Part shown: positions 1-8,124 of the stretch, one piece after another | Position numbering within the stretch: the stretch's first letter is position 1 | How the letters are laid out: each line of letters begins with the position of its first letter | Assembly (NCBI RefSeq): GCF_016806835.2 | Contig: NZ_CP086111.1 | Coordinates: 5,201,471 to 5,265,470 of the forward strand | Reading direction: 5' to 3' | Length of the DNA stretch: 64,000 nucleotides | DNA from: Skermanella rosea | Lineage (GTDB): Bacteria > Pseudomonadota > Alphaproteobacteria > Azospirillales > Azospirillaceae | Program-made: the position numbers and the translations under genes | The notes under the pieces: generated by a model | Seen by the model: only the letters and a program-made list of their open reading frames with translations | The model's database searches: none | What the model was told of the DNA's origin: nothing

Positions 1-421
1 CCGGCGTCCGCTCGGCCGCCCACCACGCCGTCATCTCGTCCAGGAAGCGCAGCTTGTGCTCGAACTTGGGGTTGACCGCCGGATCGGGAACGTCCCCGCC
101 CGAGGGGATGTAGACGCTGTGGATCTCGATCCCGTCGACCACGGCGATGGCGTGGCGGCAGTCCTGACGCTCGCACCAGTGCTGCACGCAGCCGCCGGAG
201 AGCGGCCGGCGCGACAGGATCGCGACGCCGTTGTAGCTCTTCATGCCGTGGATCCGGGCATGGACGTAGCCGCGCTCCGCCAGGGGAGCCAGGGGAAAGG
301 TCTCGTCGACCGTCTTGGTTTCCTGAAGGCAGATGACGTCGGGGTTCTTCTCGTCGATCAGGCGCAGCAGGAGGTCCAGCCGCAGCCGGACGGAGTTGAT
401 GTTCCAGGTGGCGATTCGCAA
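1..421 (-). CDS. xthA: Exodeoxyribonuclease III (partial, C-terminus beyond left edge)
   Basis: The reading frame begins RIATWNINSVRLRLDLL and continues with ICLQETK and YNGVAILSRRPL, the N-terminal motifs of the ExoIII/AP-endonuclease family. These include the metal-binding Asn of WNINS and Glu of LQETK. Family members remove abasic sites and degrade duplex DNA 3' to 5' in base-excision repair. The likely start is a TTG at 421, because the preserved family N-terminus begins exactly there and no ATG lies nearby. About 140 residues are visible; the catalytic C-terminal half lies outside the window. Identification is firm, the start codon less so. Confidence 0.93.
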   Translation of the reverse strand, partial: MRIATWNINSVRLRLDLLLRLIDEKNPDVICLQETKTVDETFPLAPLAERGYVHARIHGMKSYNGVAILSRRPLSGGCVQHWCERQDCRHAIAVVDGIEIHSVYIPSGGDVPDPAVNPKFEHKLRFLDEMTAWWAAERTP

Positions 422-597
422 GGCAGGCTCGGGACGGACACGGGACGGGAAAGGGTGGCTCGGCACCATACAGCATCGTGCCCCGGCCGCGCCGGAATAA
501 TCCGCCCCCGGCAAGGCGCATCGTTCGCCGTCCCTTGACATTCCATGCCGCCCACCCGAACTACCATCCCACTGGATGGCAAATGGATGGAAGAGAG

Positions 598-1017
598 ATG
601 GCAAACAACGTGCAGGACATTCGGCCGAAGGGGCCGGACAGCGAGAAGATCACGATCAACCTGGGCTACGTGGACCTGGGGCACGTGGACCTGCTGGTGC
701 AGGAGGGGTTCTACTCCAACCGGACCGATTTCATCCGGACCGCCATCCGCAACCAGATCGAGCGCCACGCCGACGTCGTCCGGCAGGCCGTGACCCGCAA
801 GAGCGTGGACCTCGGCCTTCGGCACTTCACCCGCGCGGATCTCGAAGCGGCGCGGGACGCCGGACAGATGCTCGACGTCCGCGTCCTGGGACTGGCGACC
901 ATCGCCCAGGACGTCACGCCGGAACTGGCCCGCGCCACCATCGCCTCGCTCACCGTCCTGGGCGCCCTGCATGCCAGCGCCGCCGTCAAGTCGGCCCTGG
1001 CCGACCGCATCAAGTAA
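598..1017 (+). CDS. CopG/ribbon-helix-helix family protein, 139 aa
   Basis: Residues 15-55 read KITINLGYVDLGHVDLLVQEG then YSNRTDFIRTAIRNQIE. This is a beta strand followed by two helices, as in CopG/ParD-type ribbon-helix-helix DNA-binding proteins. The C-terminal 80 residues are a helical tail with no motif I recognise. The ATG at 598 has a GGAAGAG ribosome-binding stretch just upstream; a longer in-frame start at 478 would add an uncharacteristic Arg/Pro-rich leader. The esterase gene follows 54 bp later in the same direction, so it may be a local regulator. No toxin gene is adjacent, which argues against a classic toxin-antitoxin antitoxin. Confidence 0.8.
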   Translation: MANNVQDIRPKGPDSEKITINLGYVDLGHVDLLVQEGFYSNRTDFIRTAIRNQIERHADVVRQAVTRKSVDLGLRHFTRADLEAARDAGQMLDVRVLGLATIAQDVTPELARATIASLTVLGALHASAAVKSALADRIK

Positions 1018-1071
1018 CGCCTCTCCGGCCCGACTCCCCGGACCGACCCCCGGGAACAGAAAGCACACGAC

Positions 1072-2316
1072 ATGAACAGCAGATTCTCCTCCGGCATGCC
1101 TCCCGAATTCGCCGAGGCGACCCGCCTGACCGGCGCCGGCAAGCTTGCCGAGGCCACGGCCCTGATCCAGCGACTGCTGAACGGCACCGGCGGCGAGGCG
1201 CCCGCCGCCTCCGCGCCGGCATCCTCGTCCGCCACCGTGATCGACATGGAGCCGGTGCATCTCGACGGGGAGAAGCCGCGGCCCGCTCCCGGGCCGTCCG
1301 CGAAATTCGCGGGCAGGCTGCATCCGCGCCCGCGCTCCGGCCCCCTGCCCGGTCTGGCCGAAACCCTGCGCGGCCTTGCCGCCCGGGGCATGCCGGCCGG
1401 CTTCGACATCGGCGGCGGGTTCCCCCGGCCGGCCTCCGATCCGCTGCCGGATGGCGCCTCCTTCGAGGCCAGATCCCATGCCGGCCCGGCCGGGACGCGG
1501 GACTACAAGCTCTACGTGCCCGCCAACCGCACCGGCCGGCCCATGCCGCTGGTCGTGATGCTCCACGGCTGCACCCAGTCGCCCGACGATTTCGCGGCCG
1601 GGACCCGTATGAACGCGGTGGCGGAGGAGCTTGGCGTCCTGGTGGCCTACCCGGCGCAGCCTTCCTCCGCCAACGCGCAGAAATGCTGGAACTGGTTCAA
1701 GCCGGAGGACCAGGGCCGCGACCGGGGCGAGCCCTCGCTGATCGCGGGGATCACCCGGCAGGTCATGCGCGACCACCCGGTGGATCCGGAACGCGTCTAT
1801 GTCGCCGGGCTGTCCGCCGGCGGGGCGACCGCCGCGATCCTGGGCGCGGCGTATCCCGACCTCTACGCCGCGATCGGTGTGCATTCGGGCCTGCCCAGCG
1901 CCGCCGCCCGCGACCTGCCCTCCGCCTTCGCCGCCATGCGGCAGGGGGCTCCGGGGACGGGCACCGGGAGCGGCGGCAGGGCGGTGCCCGCCATCGTCTT
2001 CCACGGCGACCGGGACGGCACCGTCCATCCCAGCAACGGCGACGCGGTCGCGGCCCAGGCTGCGGCGGGTAAGGCGGGGCTGCGCGCGACGGTCGAGCGG
2101 GGCCAGGCGCCGGGCGGGCGGGCGTTCAGCCGCACCGTCCACGCGGACCCTTCCGGCCGCGTGCTGTGCGAGCATTGGACGATCGCCGGGGCCGGGCACG
2201 CCTGGGCCGGCGGCAGCCCGTCCGGGTCCTATACCGATCCGACCGGACCGGACGCGACGCGGGAGATGCTGCGCTTCTTCCTGTCGCACCGGAACGACCG
2301 GGCGGGGACCGCCTGA
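1072..2316 (+). CDS. PHB depolymerase-family (esterase) alpha/beta hydrolase
   Basis: This 414-residue protein carries the hallmarks of the poly(3-hydroxybutyrate)-depolymerase/LpqC esterase family. They are an oxyanion segment LVVMLHGCTQSPDDFA, a lipase box GLSAGGA with nucleophile Ser248, a downstream HGDRDGTVHP segment for the acidic residue, and a C-terminal GHAWAGG for the catalytic His. The first 140 residues are Pro/Ala-rich and poorly conserved, with no clear signal peptide. The substrate could be a polyhydroxyalkanoate oligomer or a feruloyl-type ester; the sequence does not decide. It follows the ribbon-helix-helix gene and converges on the phosphatase gene, with only 13 bp between the ends. 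Confidence 0.88.
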   Translation: MNSRFSSGMPPEFAEATRLTGAGKLAEATALIQRLLNGTGGEAPAASAPASSSATVIDMEPVHLDGEKPRPAPGPSAKFAGRLHPRPRSGPLPGLAETLRGLAARGMPAGFDIGGGFPRPASDPLPDGASFEARSHAGPAGTRDYKLYVPANRTGRPMPLVVMLHGCTQSPDDFAAGTRMNAVAEELGVLVAYPAQPSSANAQKCWNWFKPEDQGRDRGEPSLIAGITRQVMRDHPVDPERVYVAGLSAGGATAAILGAAYPDLYAAIGVHSGLPSAAARDLPSAFAAMRQGAPGTGTGSGGRAVPAIVFHGDRDGTVHPSNGDAVAAQAAAGKAGLRATVERGQAPGGRAFSRTVHADPSGRVLCEHWTIAGAGHAWAGGSPSGSYTDPTGPDATREMLRFFLSHRNDRAGTA

Positions 2317-2329
2317 AGCGGGAGGAGGT

Positions 2330-3520
2330 TCAGCCGCGCAGCCGAAGGGCGACGATCGTGACGTCGTCCTTCGGCGCCCCTGCGCCGGTGAACGCGGCGG
2401 CATCCTCGCGCAAGCTGGCGGCGACGACTTCCGGCGCGGCGGACAGCAGGCTTTCCAGTACGCCGCGCAGCCGCTGTTCGCCGAAGGTGGCTCCGGCGGC
2501 ATCGGTGGCGTCCGCCAGGCCGCGGGTATAGACCACCAGCCCGTCGCCGGGCTGGAGCGACAGTTCGCCGCCCGAAGCCCCCTCTTCCGCCCCCTCTCCG
2601 CCGAGCGGCGGGCCGCGGCGGCCGGCGAGCGGCAGCACGCCCAGAACGCCGCTCAGCACCACCGGGGCCGGCATTCCGGCATTGGCGTGGCGAAGGGCTC
2701 CGCCCCCGGGCGGGAACAGGCCGACGAACAGTCCGACCGGGAATCCCCCGTCGAGTTCGCGGCCGACCGAGGCGATCACGGCGGCCGGATCCGCACCCTT
2801 CTCCACGGCGGCGCGGGCAAGCGCCCGGACGCGCGCGGCGGTCAGCACGGCGGCGACCCCGGAGCCGCCGCCCGCCAGGCCGGAGACGGTGCCGACCAGG
2901 AAACAGGTGCCGCCGCCGGGCGCCGTCAGGACGTCGTGGAAGTCTCCGCCCAACCCGGGTTCCGCGCCGCCGGCGCCCGGTTCCGCCAGCACCGCGGCGT
3001 CCACCGGGAAGCCGGGACCGGAGGGCGGGAATCCCTGCCGGGCCAGGGCGGTCCGCAGCGCCCGCGCGGTCCGCCGGTCGAGCGCCTGGCTCTCGCGGGC
3101 GACCGCCGCCTCCTGCCGGAGCCGGCGCCGCTCCAGGCAGGCATCCACCCGCTGCTGAAGCTGCATCACGTTGAAGGGTTTCGCCAGGTAATCGGTGGCC
3201 CCCATCTCGATGCACTGGATGGTGTCTTCCATGTTGGTGATCGCCGAGATCACCACGACGGGAGTGTTGGCCAGCAGCCCTTCCTTCTTCAGGCGGCGCA
3301 CCACCTCCGTCCCGCCGATCCGGGGCAGGTTGAGGTCGAGCAGGATGAGGTCGAAGCTGTTGGCTTTCGCCAGGTCGAGCGCCTGGCGGCCGTCGTTGGC
3401 GACGGTCAGTTCGGTGAAGCCGGCCTTGCGCAGGTAAAGCTCGATCAATTGCTGGCTGAACTCGTCGTCCTCGACGACGAGCAGACGCTCATTCCGGGAT
3501 GCGGTGACGGCTTGGGCCAT
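2330..3520 (-). CDS. Response regulator with PP2C/SpoIIE phosphatase output
   Basis: Residues 12-130 are a receiver domain: acidic VVEDDE, phosphoacceptor Asp62 in LILLDLNLP, and Lys in YLAKPFN. After a coiled linker (about 130-165) comes a PP2C/SpoIIE-type serine phosphatase domain with GGDFHDVL and KDDVTIVALRL, whose acidic residues bind the metal. This is the RsbU-like architecture in which phosphorylation of the receiver controls dephosphorylation of an anti-sigma antagonist or similar protein. The ATG at 3520 has GAGG upstream; a TTG 15 bases further out is the alternative. No partner kinase, anti-sigma factor or STAS protein is adjacent, so the target is unknown. Confidence 0.9.
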   Translation of the reverse strand: MAQAVTASRNERLLVVEDDEFSQQLIELYLRKAGFTELTVANDGRQALDLAKANSFDLILLDLNLPRIGGTEVVRRLKKEGLLANTPVVVISAITNMEDTIQCIEMGATDYLAKPFNVMQLQQRVDACLERRRLRQEAAVARESQALDRRTARALRTALARQGFPPSGPGFPVDAAVLAEPGAGGAEPGLGGDFHDVLTAPGGGTCFLVGTVSGLAGGGSGVAAVLTAARVRALARAAVEKGADPAAVIASVGRELDGGFPVGLFVGLFPPGGGALRHANAGMPAPVVLSGVLGVLPLAGRRGPPLGGEGAEEGASGGELSLQPGDGLVVYTRGLADATDAAGATFGEQRLRGVLESLLSAAPEVVAASLREDAAAFTGAGAPKDDVTIVALRLRG

Positions 3521-3844
3521 GGGAGGAAACCTCAATCATGCGTGGTCACCGGCGGCATCGGAGCCTGTCCCCCGGCCTTGCCATTAGGGCGGCGGGCCGC
3601 CGGTTGCTGAAAAAGACGAGAATGAAATTCATGGTGTTGCGGCAAAGCTTCCGAAGCCGACACTACTTTGCAACCCAAGTTAATCAGTATTCTAAGTGAT
3701 ATTTCGTATAGGTGCAATGGATTTCACCGCCTCCCTCTTTAATCCTCCCTACCATGCCAACGCAACCATGGCTAATGTGCGATACCCGGCATGATGACCC
3801 GGAGCAGCGCGTTGGGCCGGGACTGCGCGGAGAGGGGAACGGAA
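3521..3844. other. Intergenic region, 324 bp, divergent promoters expected
   Basis: This AT-richer stretch separates the divergently transcribed phosphatase and secreted esterase genes. I see no convincing coding frame, RNA gene or repeat. Both promoters must lie here, but no strong -35/-10 pair stands out. Confidence 0.5.
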
Positions 3845-4783
3845 ATGAAGCGATTTGGATCGAGGTTTGCTGCCCTGGCGACATCCATGGGATTGCGCTC
3901 AGGCGTCTGGGCCGGTGCCGCACTCGCCGCATCGCTCGCGGCGGCGCCGGCGATCGCGGGTACCGTGCTCGAACAAAGCCTGGCCTCGCCGACGCTCGGC
4001 CGCGACTACCGCTTCACGGTCTACCTGCCGGACGGCTACGCCGACTCGTGCCTGTCCTATCCGGTGCTCTACCTGCTGCACGGCGCCAACGGCGACGAGC
4101 ACGACTGGCTGGTCAAGGGCAAGGCCGAATCGACCCTGGACTCGCTGATCGCCGAGGGAGCCATCGCGCCGATGGTGGTCGTGATGCCCGGCCACAAGCA
4201 GATGTGGTGGGTGGACGCCAATGCCGAGAAGTCCCAGACCGTGCTGATGACCGAGTTGCTGCCCGAGGTCGAGCGCCGGTTCCGCACCATCGCCGACCGT
4301 TCCGGCCGCCTGGTGGCGGGCCTGTCGGCAGGCGGCCTTGCCGCGGCGCGCCTGTCGTTCGAGCGTCCCGACCTGTTCGCCGCGGCCGGCGCGCTGAGCC
4401 CCGCGGTCTATGAACCGCTGCCCCCGGCCACATCGTCCGCGATGAAGGACCCGCCCTTCCAGAAGGACGGCAAGTTCGACCCGGAGACGTGGCAGCGCCT
4501 GGGCTGGCGCATCCTGTTCGATGCCTACCGCGCCCAGCCGCTGGTGGTCCCATTCTACATCAACAGCGGCGACATCGACCGGTTCGAGATCGCCTACCAT
4601 GCCGCCGTGCTGTTCCGGGACCTGCACCGCCACCAGCCGGGCAAGGCGGTCTTCCGGGTGGTCGCCGGCGACCATGAATGGCCGGTCTGGGCCAGCACGC
4701 TGGGCGACGCGCTGAAGTACCTGTCGGGCCATGCCAGCGCCCCGGTCGAATCTCCGCCCGCGGCGTGCCCGCCGAAGAAGTAA
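3845..4783 (+). CDS. Secreted esterase (esterase D / FrmB-like fold)
   Basis: This 312-residue protein has a long signal peptide: a basic start MKRFGSR, a hydrophobic Ala-rich core and a likely AIAG cleavage site near residue 38. The mature part shows PVLYLLHGANGDEHDW (oxyanion region), VAGLSAGGLA with nucleophile Ser161, and a late GDHEWPVW supplying the His. These match the putative-esterase (esterase D) family. It probably acts in the periplasm on acyl esters, with substrate unknown. The chosen ATG has GAGGGGA eight bases upstream; a start at 3791 would add 18 residues without a ribosome-binding site. It stands alone and ends at a hairpin shared with the gene opposite. Confidence 0.88.
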   Translation: MKRFGSRFAALATSMGLRSGVWAGAALAASLAAAPAIAGTVLEQSLASPTLGRDYRFTVYLPDGYADSCLSYPVLYLLHGANGDEHDWLVKGKAESTLDSLIAEGAIAPMVVVMPGHKQMWWVDANAEKSQTVLMTELLPEVERRFRTIADRSGRLVAGLSAGGLAAARLSFERPDLFAAAGALSPAVYEPLPPATSSAMKDPPFQKDGKFDPETWQRLGWRILFDAYRAQPLVVPFYINSGDIDRFEIAYHAAVLFRDLHRHQPGKAVFRVVAGDHEWPVWASTLGDALKYLSGHASAPVESPPAACPPKK

Positions 4784-4799
4784 CGGCGGGCCGTGAGGG

Positions 4800-4825
4800 A
4801 ATGGCCGACTCGGGGTTCGGCCATT
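4800..4825. terminator. Bidirectional hairpin between convergent genes
   Basis: A 9-bp perfect stem (AATGGCCGA / TCGGCCATT) with an 8-base loop lies between the converging esterase and substrate-binding pseudogene. It lacks a long T-run, so termination is inferred from position. Confidence 0.5.
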
Positions 4826-4829
4826 GCCT

Positions 4830-5782
4830 TCACTTCTCCAGCAGGGCGTCGTCCGGCGGCGCGATGCCATGGGCGGCTGCGGCGGCGCTGGATATCATGA
4901 GCCGCGGCTGAGGGAGCACGACCGGGGTGGTCCGGGGATCGGCTCCCTTCAGGATGTCGGCGGTCAGGTCTGCCGCCGCCTTCCCCATGTCCTTGACGGG
5001 GGGCGAGTAGGCCGCCAGCCAACCGCGTAGGATGAAAGTCTGGGTGCCGCCGAACAGGCGGATGCGATCGCCGATTGCCGCTTGGATGTCGGCGGCCTTG
5101 GAGGCGATGTAGCTATCGGCGCCGGAATACAGGGCATCGGCCTTGAGCCGGCCCGATCTGATCTCTTCCATCACCTCCTCCAACGAGTTTCCGGTGGCGG
5201 CGGCCCGGCGCCGTATCACCTCGACCCCATGGTTTCTGCCCCAGTCCACGATCTGGTCGGCGATCAGGTTGGAGTTCGGCTCCTTGGGATTGAAGAGCAC
5301 GACGAGGGACTTCAGTTTCCCCAGGCGGGAAAATGCATCGAGTTGATCCGGGATCGGTACACCGTTGATAACGCCCGTGACGTTGGTGCCCGGCTGATCC
5401 ATGGATTTGACCAACTGACCGGATACGGGATCGAATACCACGTTGACACGATCGGCACTCGGTCCTTGATGAACTGTGTCGCCGTCCGTGTCACTGTCGT
5501 TCCGAAGGAATAGACGATGTCGATCTTGCCTGACGCGATATCGTCTTCCATGCTTCTGAGGTGAGTCACGACGGCATTGCGATCCTGCTGGGCGTCCAGT
5601 TGCACGAGCTTGGCATTGATCCCCAGGGTTTGGAGTCGATCCAGATAAGCCTCTTCCGGCTCCGTGATGCCGCGCCAAAGAAGCATCACGATCTTCGGTT
5701 CAGCAGCATGACTGTCCGGCGCAAGTTTGGGGTTCAGCACCTGCATACAGAGCAGTGCCATCAGGGTACGCCCTAGCTTCAT
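4830..5782 (-). pseudogene. ABC-type substrate-binding protein, frameshifted
   Basis: Two overlapping frames together encode one protein of the ABC_sub_bind family, closely related to the intact gene at 6950-7903. Frame one runs from MKLGRTLMALLCMQV (signal peptide, GGAGG upstream of the ATG at 5782) to KDRVPIV. Frame two resumes with NVVFDPVSGQLVKS and continues to the stop. The intact relative reads DRVPVVFDIVFDPVG at the join, so a single missing base near 5440-5446 explains the break; adding one T there would give a continuous PIVFNVVFDPV. Either the gene is recently dead or this is a sequencing error. No permease or ATPase gene is near. Confidence 0.85.
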
Positions 5783-6150
5783 CCTTGCCTCCAGGATTTT
5801 CCGAGTCTCCGCAGGGTAACGCGATCGGCTCAGACGCCTGTATAGCAGAGAGCTCCGGCAAGTTGAAAACAATAAAAAACCTTCAATTATAAGTATTTAG
5901 GAAACGAAAACTGCATTACTAGATTGAAATTTTGTTTCTACCCGAACTGAACATTTACAACAGTCACGCCTGTTTAACTTTCTCTGCGGATTATCCCGTT
6001 TCAATGAAAAGCTCAGACAACTGGTACTTTCCGATCGTTGCACCGAAGCGAAGCAGTGACTGCCCCGTCGTCCAGAGGACCCGGCACAACCGCTTCCGAC
6101 GCGCTTTCACGACGCTCGAAGTGGCCAAGGTCATTCATGGAGAATAGTTC
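5783..6150. other. AT-rich intergenic region, 368 bp
   Basis: The region is markedly AT-rich for this genome, especially 5870-5960. It separates the substrate-binding pseudogene (minus) from the oxygenase gene (plus). A frame at 5932-6147 exists but has no family character or ribosome-binding site and is not called. No repeat or RNA gene was seen. Confidence 0.45.
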
Positions 6151-6876
6151 ATGTCCGATTTGATGAGATTGGCAAGGCACCACGCTCTTTACCGGATACT
6201 CGCGGCGCCGATCCGCTCCTGGCCCCACCAGCACCTCTTCATCGAAGATGTCTTTCCCAAGGAATTCTATGCCGAACTGCGCCGCCGCATGCCGGCACCG
6301 GAGGCATACGAATCCCTCTCCAAGACCGGAAAGGTCGCGGATGGGGACTACGACATGAGGGCGGGGTTCCTGCTGAAAGAAGACCACCTCGCCCGCGTAC
6401 CGGGAGAGGTCGCGGCGTTCTGGTCCGGCCTCTTCAACGAAGTCTTCAACAAGGAATTCGCCGACGCGCTGCTGACGCGGCATGCCCCGGACATCACCGC
6501 GCGGCTCGCGCGCGAAGGTGCCCCATGGCCCGAAACCATCCGCCGGGACATGCTCCTGGTCCGCGACTCAAGTTCCGACGGCGTGAAGATCCACACGTCC
6601 GATCCGAAGAACCTGCTGACGCTGCTGTTCTACCTGCCGGAGGATGATCGTCACATCGAGTGCGGCACGACCCTGTACCTGCCGAAGGATCGTGGCTTCC
6701 ATTGCTGGGGTGGGCCGCACCACGATTTCGAGCAGTTCGACCGCGTCGCGACCATGCCATACAAGGCCAATTCACTATTCATGTTCGTCAAGACAGACGA
6801 TTCGTTCCACGGCGTCGAGCCGATCCGCATCCCGAACCTTCGTCGGGACCTGCTGCTGTTCTACATCCACCGCTGA
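6151..6876 (+). CDS. 2OG-Fe(II) oxygenase family protein
   Basis: The 241-residue protein has the prolyl-hydroxylase-like double-stranded beta-helix signature. The iron ligands are His and Asp in KIHTSDPKN and a distal His in SFHGVEPI, followed about 12 residues later by Arg in NLRRDLLLF, which would bind 2-oxoglutarate. The N-terminus (HQHLFIEDVFPKEFYAEL) resembles the family in which such proteins hydroxylate small molecules or modify cell-surface components. A GGAGAAT ribosome-binding site precedes the ATG. It sits between two copies of a substrate-binding protein gene, suggesting a laterally shared locus. The substrate cannot be named. Confidence 0.82.
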   Translation: MSDLMRLARHHALYRILAAPIRSWPHQHLFIEDVFPKEFYAELRRRMPAPEAYESLSKTGKVADGDYDMRAGFLLKEDHLARVPGEVAAFWSGLFNEVFNKEFADALLTRHAPDITARLAREGAPWPETIRRDMLLVRDSSSDGVKIHTSDPKNLLTLLFYLPEDDRHIECGTTLYLPKDRGFHCWGGPHHDFEQFDRVATMPYKANSLFMFVKTDDSFHGVEPIRIPNLRRDLLLFYIHR

Positions 6877-6887
6877 CCGGACAGGCA

Positions 6888-6921
6888 ATGGGGCCGGCGG
6901 CGATCTGCCATCCGGCCCCAT
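6888..6921. terminator. Hairpin terminator between convergent genes
   Basis: A 10-bp perfect stem (ATGGGGCCGG / CCGGCCCCAT) with a 14-base loop falls in the 73 bp between the converging oxygenase and substrate-binding genes. There is no T-run, so the role is positional inference. Confidence 0.55.
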
Positions 6922-6949
6922 CCGAACGTTCGCGAAGGAGTTCAGGCGA

Positions 6950-7903
6950 TCAGTTCTCAAGAACCGCGTCGGCCGGCGGCGTGACGCCGTGCTTCGCCGC
7001 CGCAGCCTTGGAAATGAAGAACTTCGGCGTCGGCAGCACGACCGGCAGTGTGCCCGGATTCGCGCCCTTGAGCACCTTCGCCATCAGTTCGGCGGTCGAT
7101 GTCCCCATGTCGTTGACCGCAGGCGTGTAGGCGGCAAGCCAGCCCGCCTTCACATAAGTCTGGGTTCCGCCGAACAGCGGGACCGTGCCACCGACGGCGG
7201 CCTGGATCTCGCCGGCGACCGAAGCCAGGAAATTGTCGGCACCGGCGAAGACCGCATCCGGCTTGACGGCGCCGGAGGAGATTTCCGCCAGAACCTCCTG
7301 AAGCGAGTTGTTGCCCGGGGTGACCCGGCGGGACGTTACGTTGACGCCGTGCTTCTCGGCCCAGTTGCGGACCTCGTTCTCGACGATGTTGGAGTTGGGC
7401 TCGCGGGAGTTGAACAGCACCAGAAGGGTCCTGACCGGCTTCAGCTTGGTGAAGGCGTCGAACTGCGCCGCGATCGGCACCCCGTTGGTCACTCCCGTGA
7501 CCGTCCCGCCCGGCTCGTTGAGCGACTTCACCAGTTTGGCGCCGACCGGATCGAACACGATGTCGAAGACGACCGGCACGCGGTCGCGGATCACGCCGGT
7601 GGCAACCTGCGTGGCGACCGTGCCGTAGGTATAGACCGCGTCGAAAGACTTGTTCGCGATATCAGCCTCAAGCGCCTGCATGCCGGCGGCAAGCGTGCCG
7701 CGATCCTGGTTGGCATTGACTTCGCGATAGGTGGCCTTGATTCCCAGTTCCGCAAGCTTGGCCTGGAAAGCCTTCTCGGAATCGGTGATTCCCTTCCACA
7801 GGACGAGCAGAACACTCTTATCCTCCGCCGCCGCCGGAACGGCGGAAAGCGGCAATGCGACGACTGCGCCCAGCAGGGCGGCAAACAGGAGCTTCGCCTT
7901 CAT
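6950..7903 (-). CDS. ABC-type substrate-binding protein (ABC_sub_bind family), intact
   Basis: This 317-residue periplasmic protein has a clear signal peptide (MKAKLLFAALLGAVVALPLS, cleaved around AAA-ED). The family fold follows, with VLLVLWKGITDSEKAF, YTYGTVATQVATG, VFDIVFDPVGAKLVKS, LLVLFNSREPNSN and LFGGTQTYV. It is the intact counterpart of the frameshifted gene at 4830-5782. No ABC permease or ATPase lies nearby, so it either partners with a transporter elsewhere or acts as a sensor ligand-binding protein. The ligand is unknown. Confidence 0.9.
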   Translation of the reverse strand: MKAKLLFAALLGAVVALPLSAVPAAAEDKSVLLVLWKGITDSEKAFQAKLAELGIKATYREVNANQDRGTLAAGMQALEADIANKSFDAVYTYGTVATQVATGVIRDRVPVVFDIVFDPVGAKLVKSLNEPGGTVTGVTNGVPIAAQFDAFTKLKPVRTLLVLFNSREPNSNIVENEVRNWAEKHGVNVTSRRVTPGNNSLQEVLAEISSGAVKPDAVFAGADNFLASVAGEIQAAVGGTVPLFGGTQTYVKAGWLAAYTPAVNDMGTSTAELMAKVLKGANPGTLPVVLPTPKFFISKAAAAKHGVTPPADAVLEN

Positions 7904-8124
7904 GATGCAACCCCTAATAACATATCAAGGTATCTGATTCTACTCAGAGTCGCATAAATGGTAGCTTGGCTGCCCGAAAGGGGCAATTCAAAAATCTCAT
8001 GCGCGAAAAAAAAGGTTGTAAGTTATATAATTATACCATAAATTTAAGTTAGAATATTTCATGCTCTTAATCCTGTATAGTTGTGTGGTTCATGATCCCC
8101 CCAAAGCTTTTGAGCGCTTCTGGA

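Noticed and set aside
358-2502. A 714-residue minus-strand frame
   Set aside because: It runs across xthA, the ribbon-helix-helix gene and the esterase on the other strand and has no recognisable motif.
5932-6147. A 71-residue plus-strand frame in AT-rich DNA
   Set aside because: It has no ribosome-binding site, no family resemblance, and lies in a probable promoter region.
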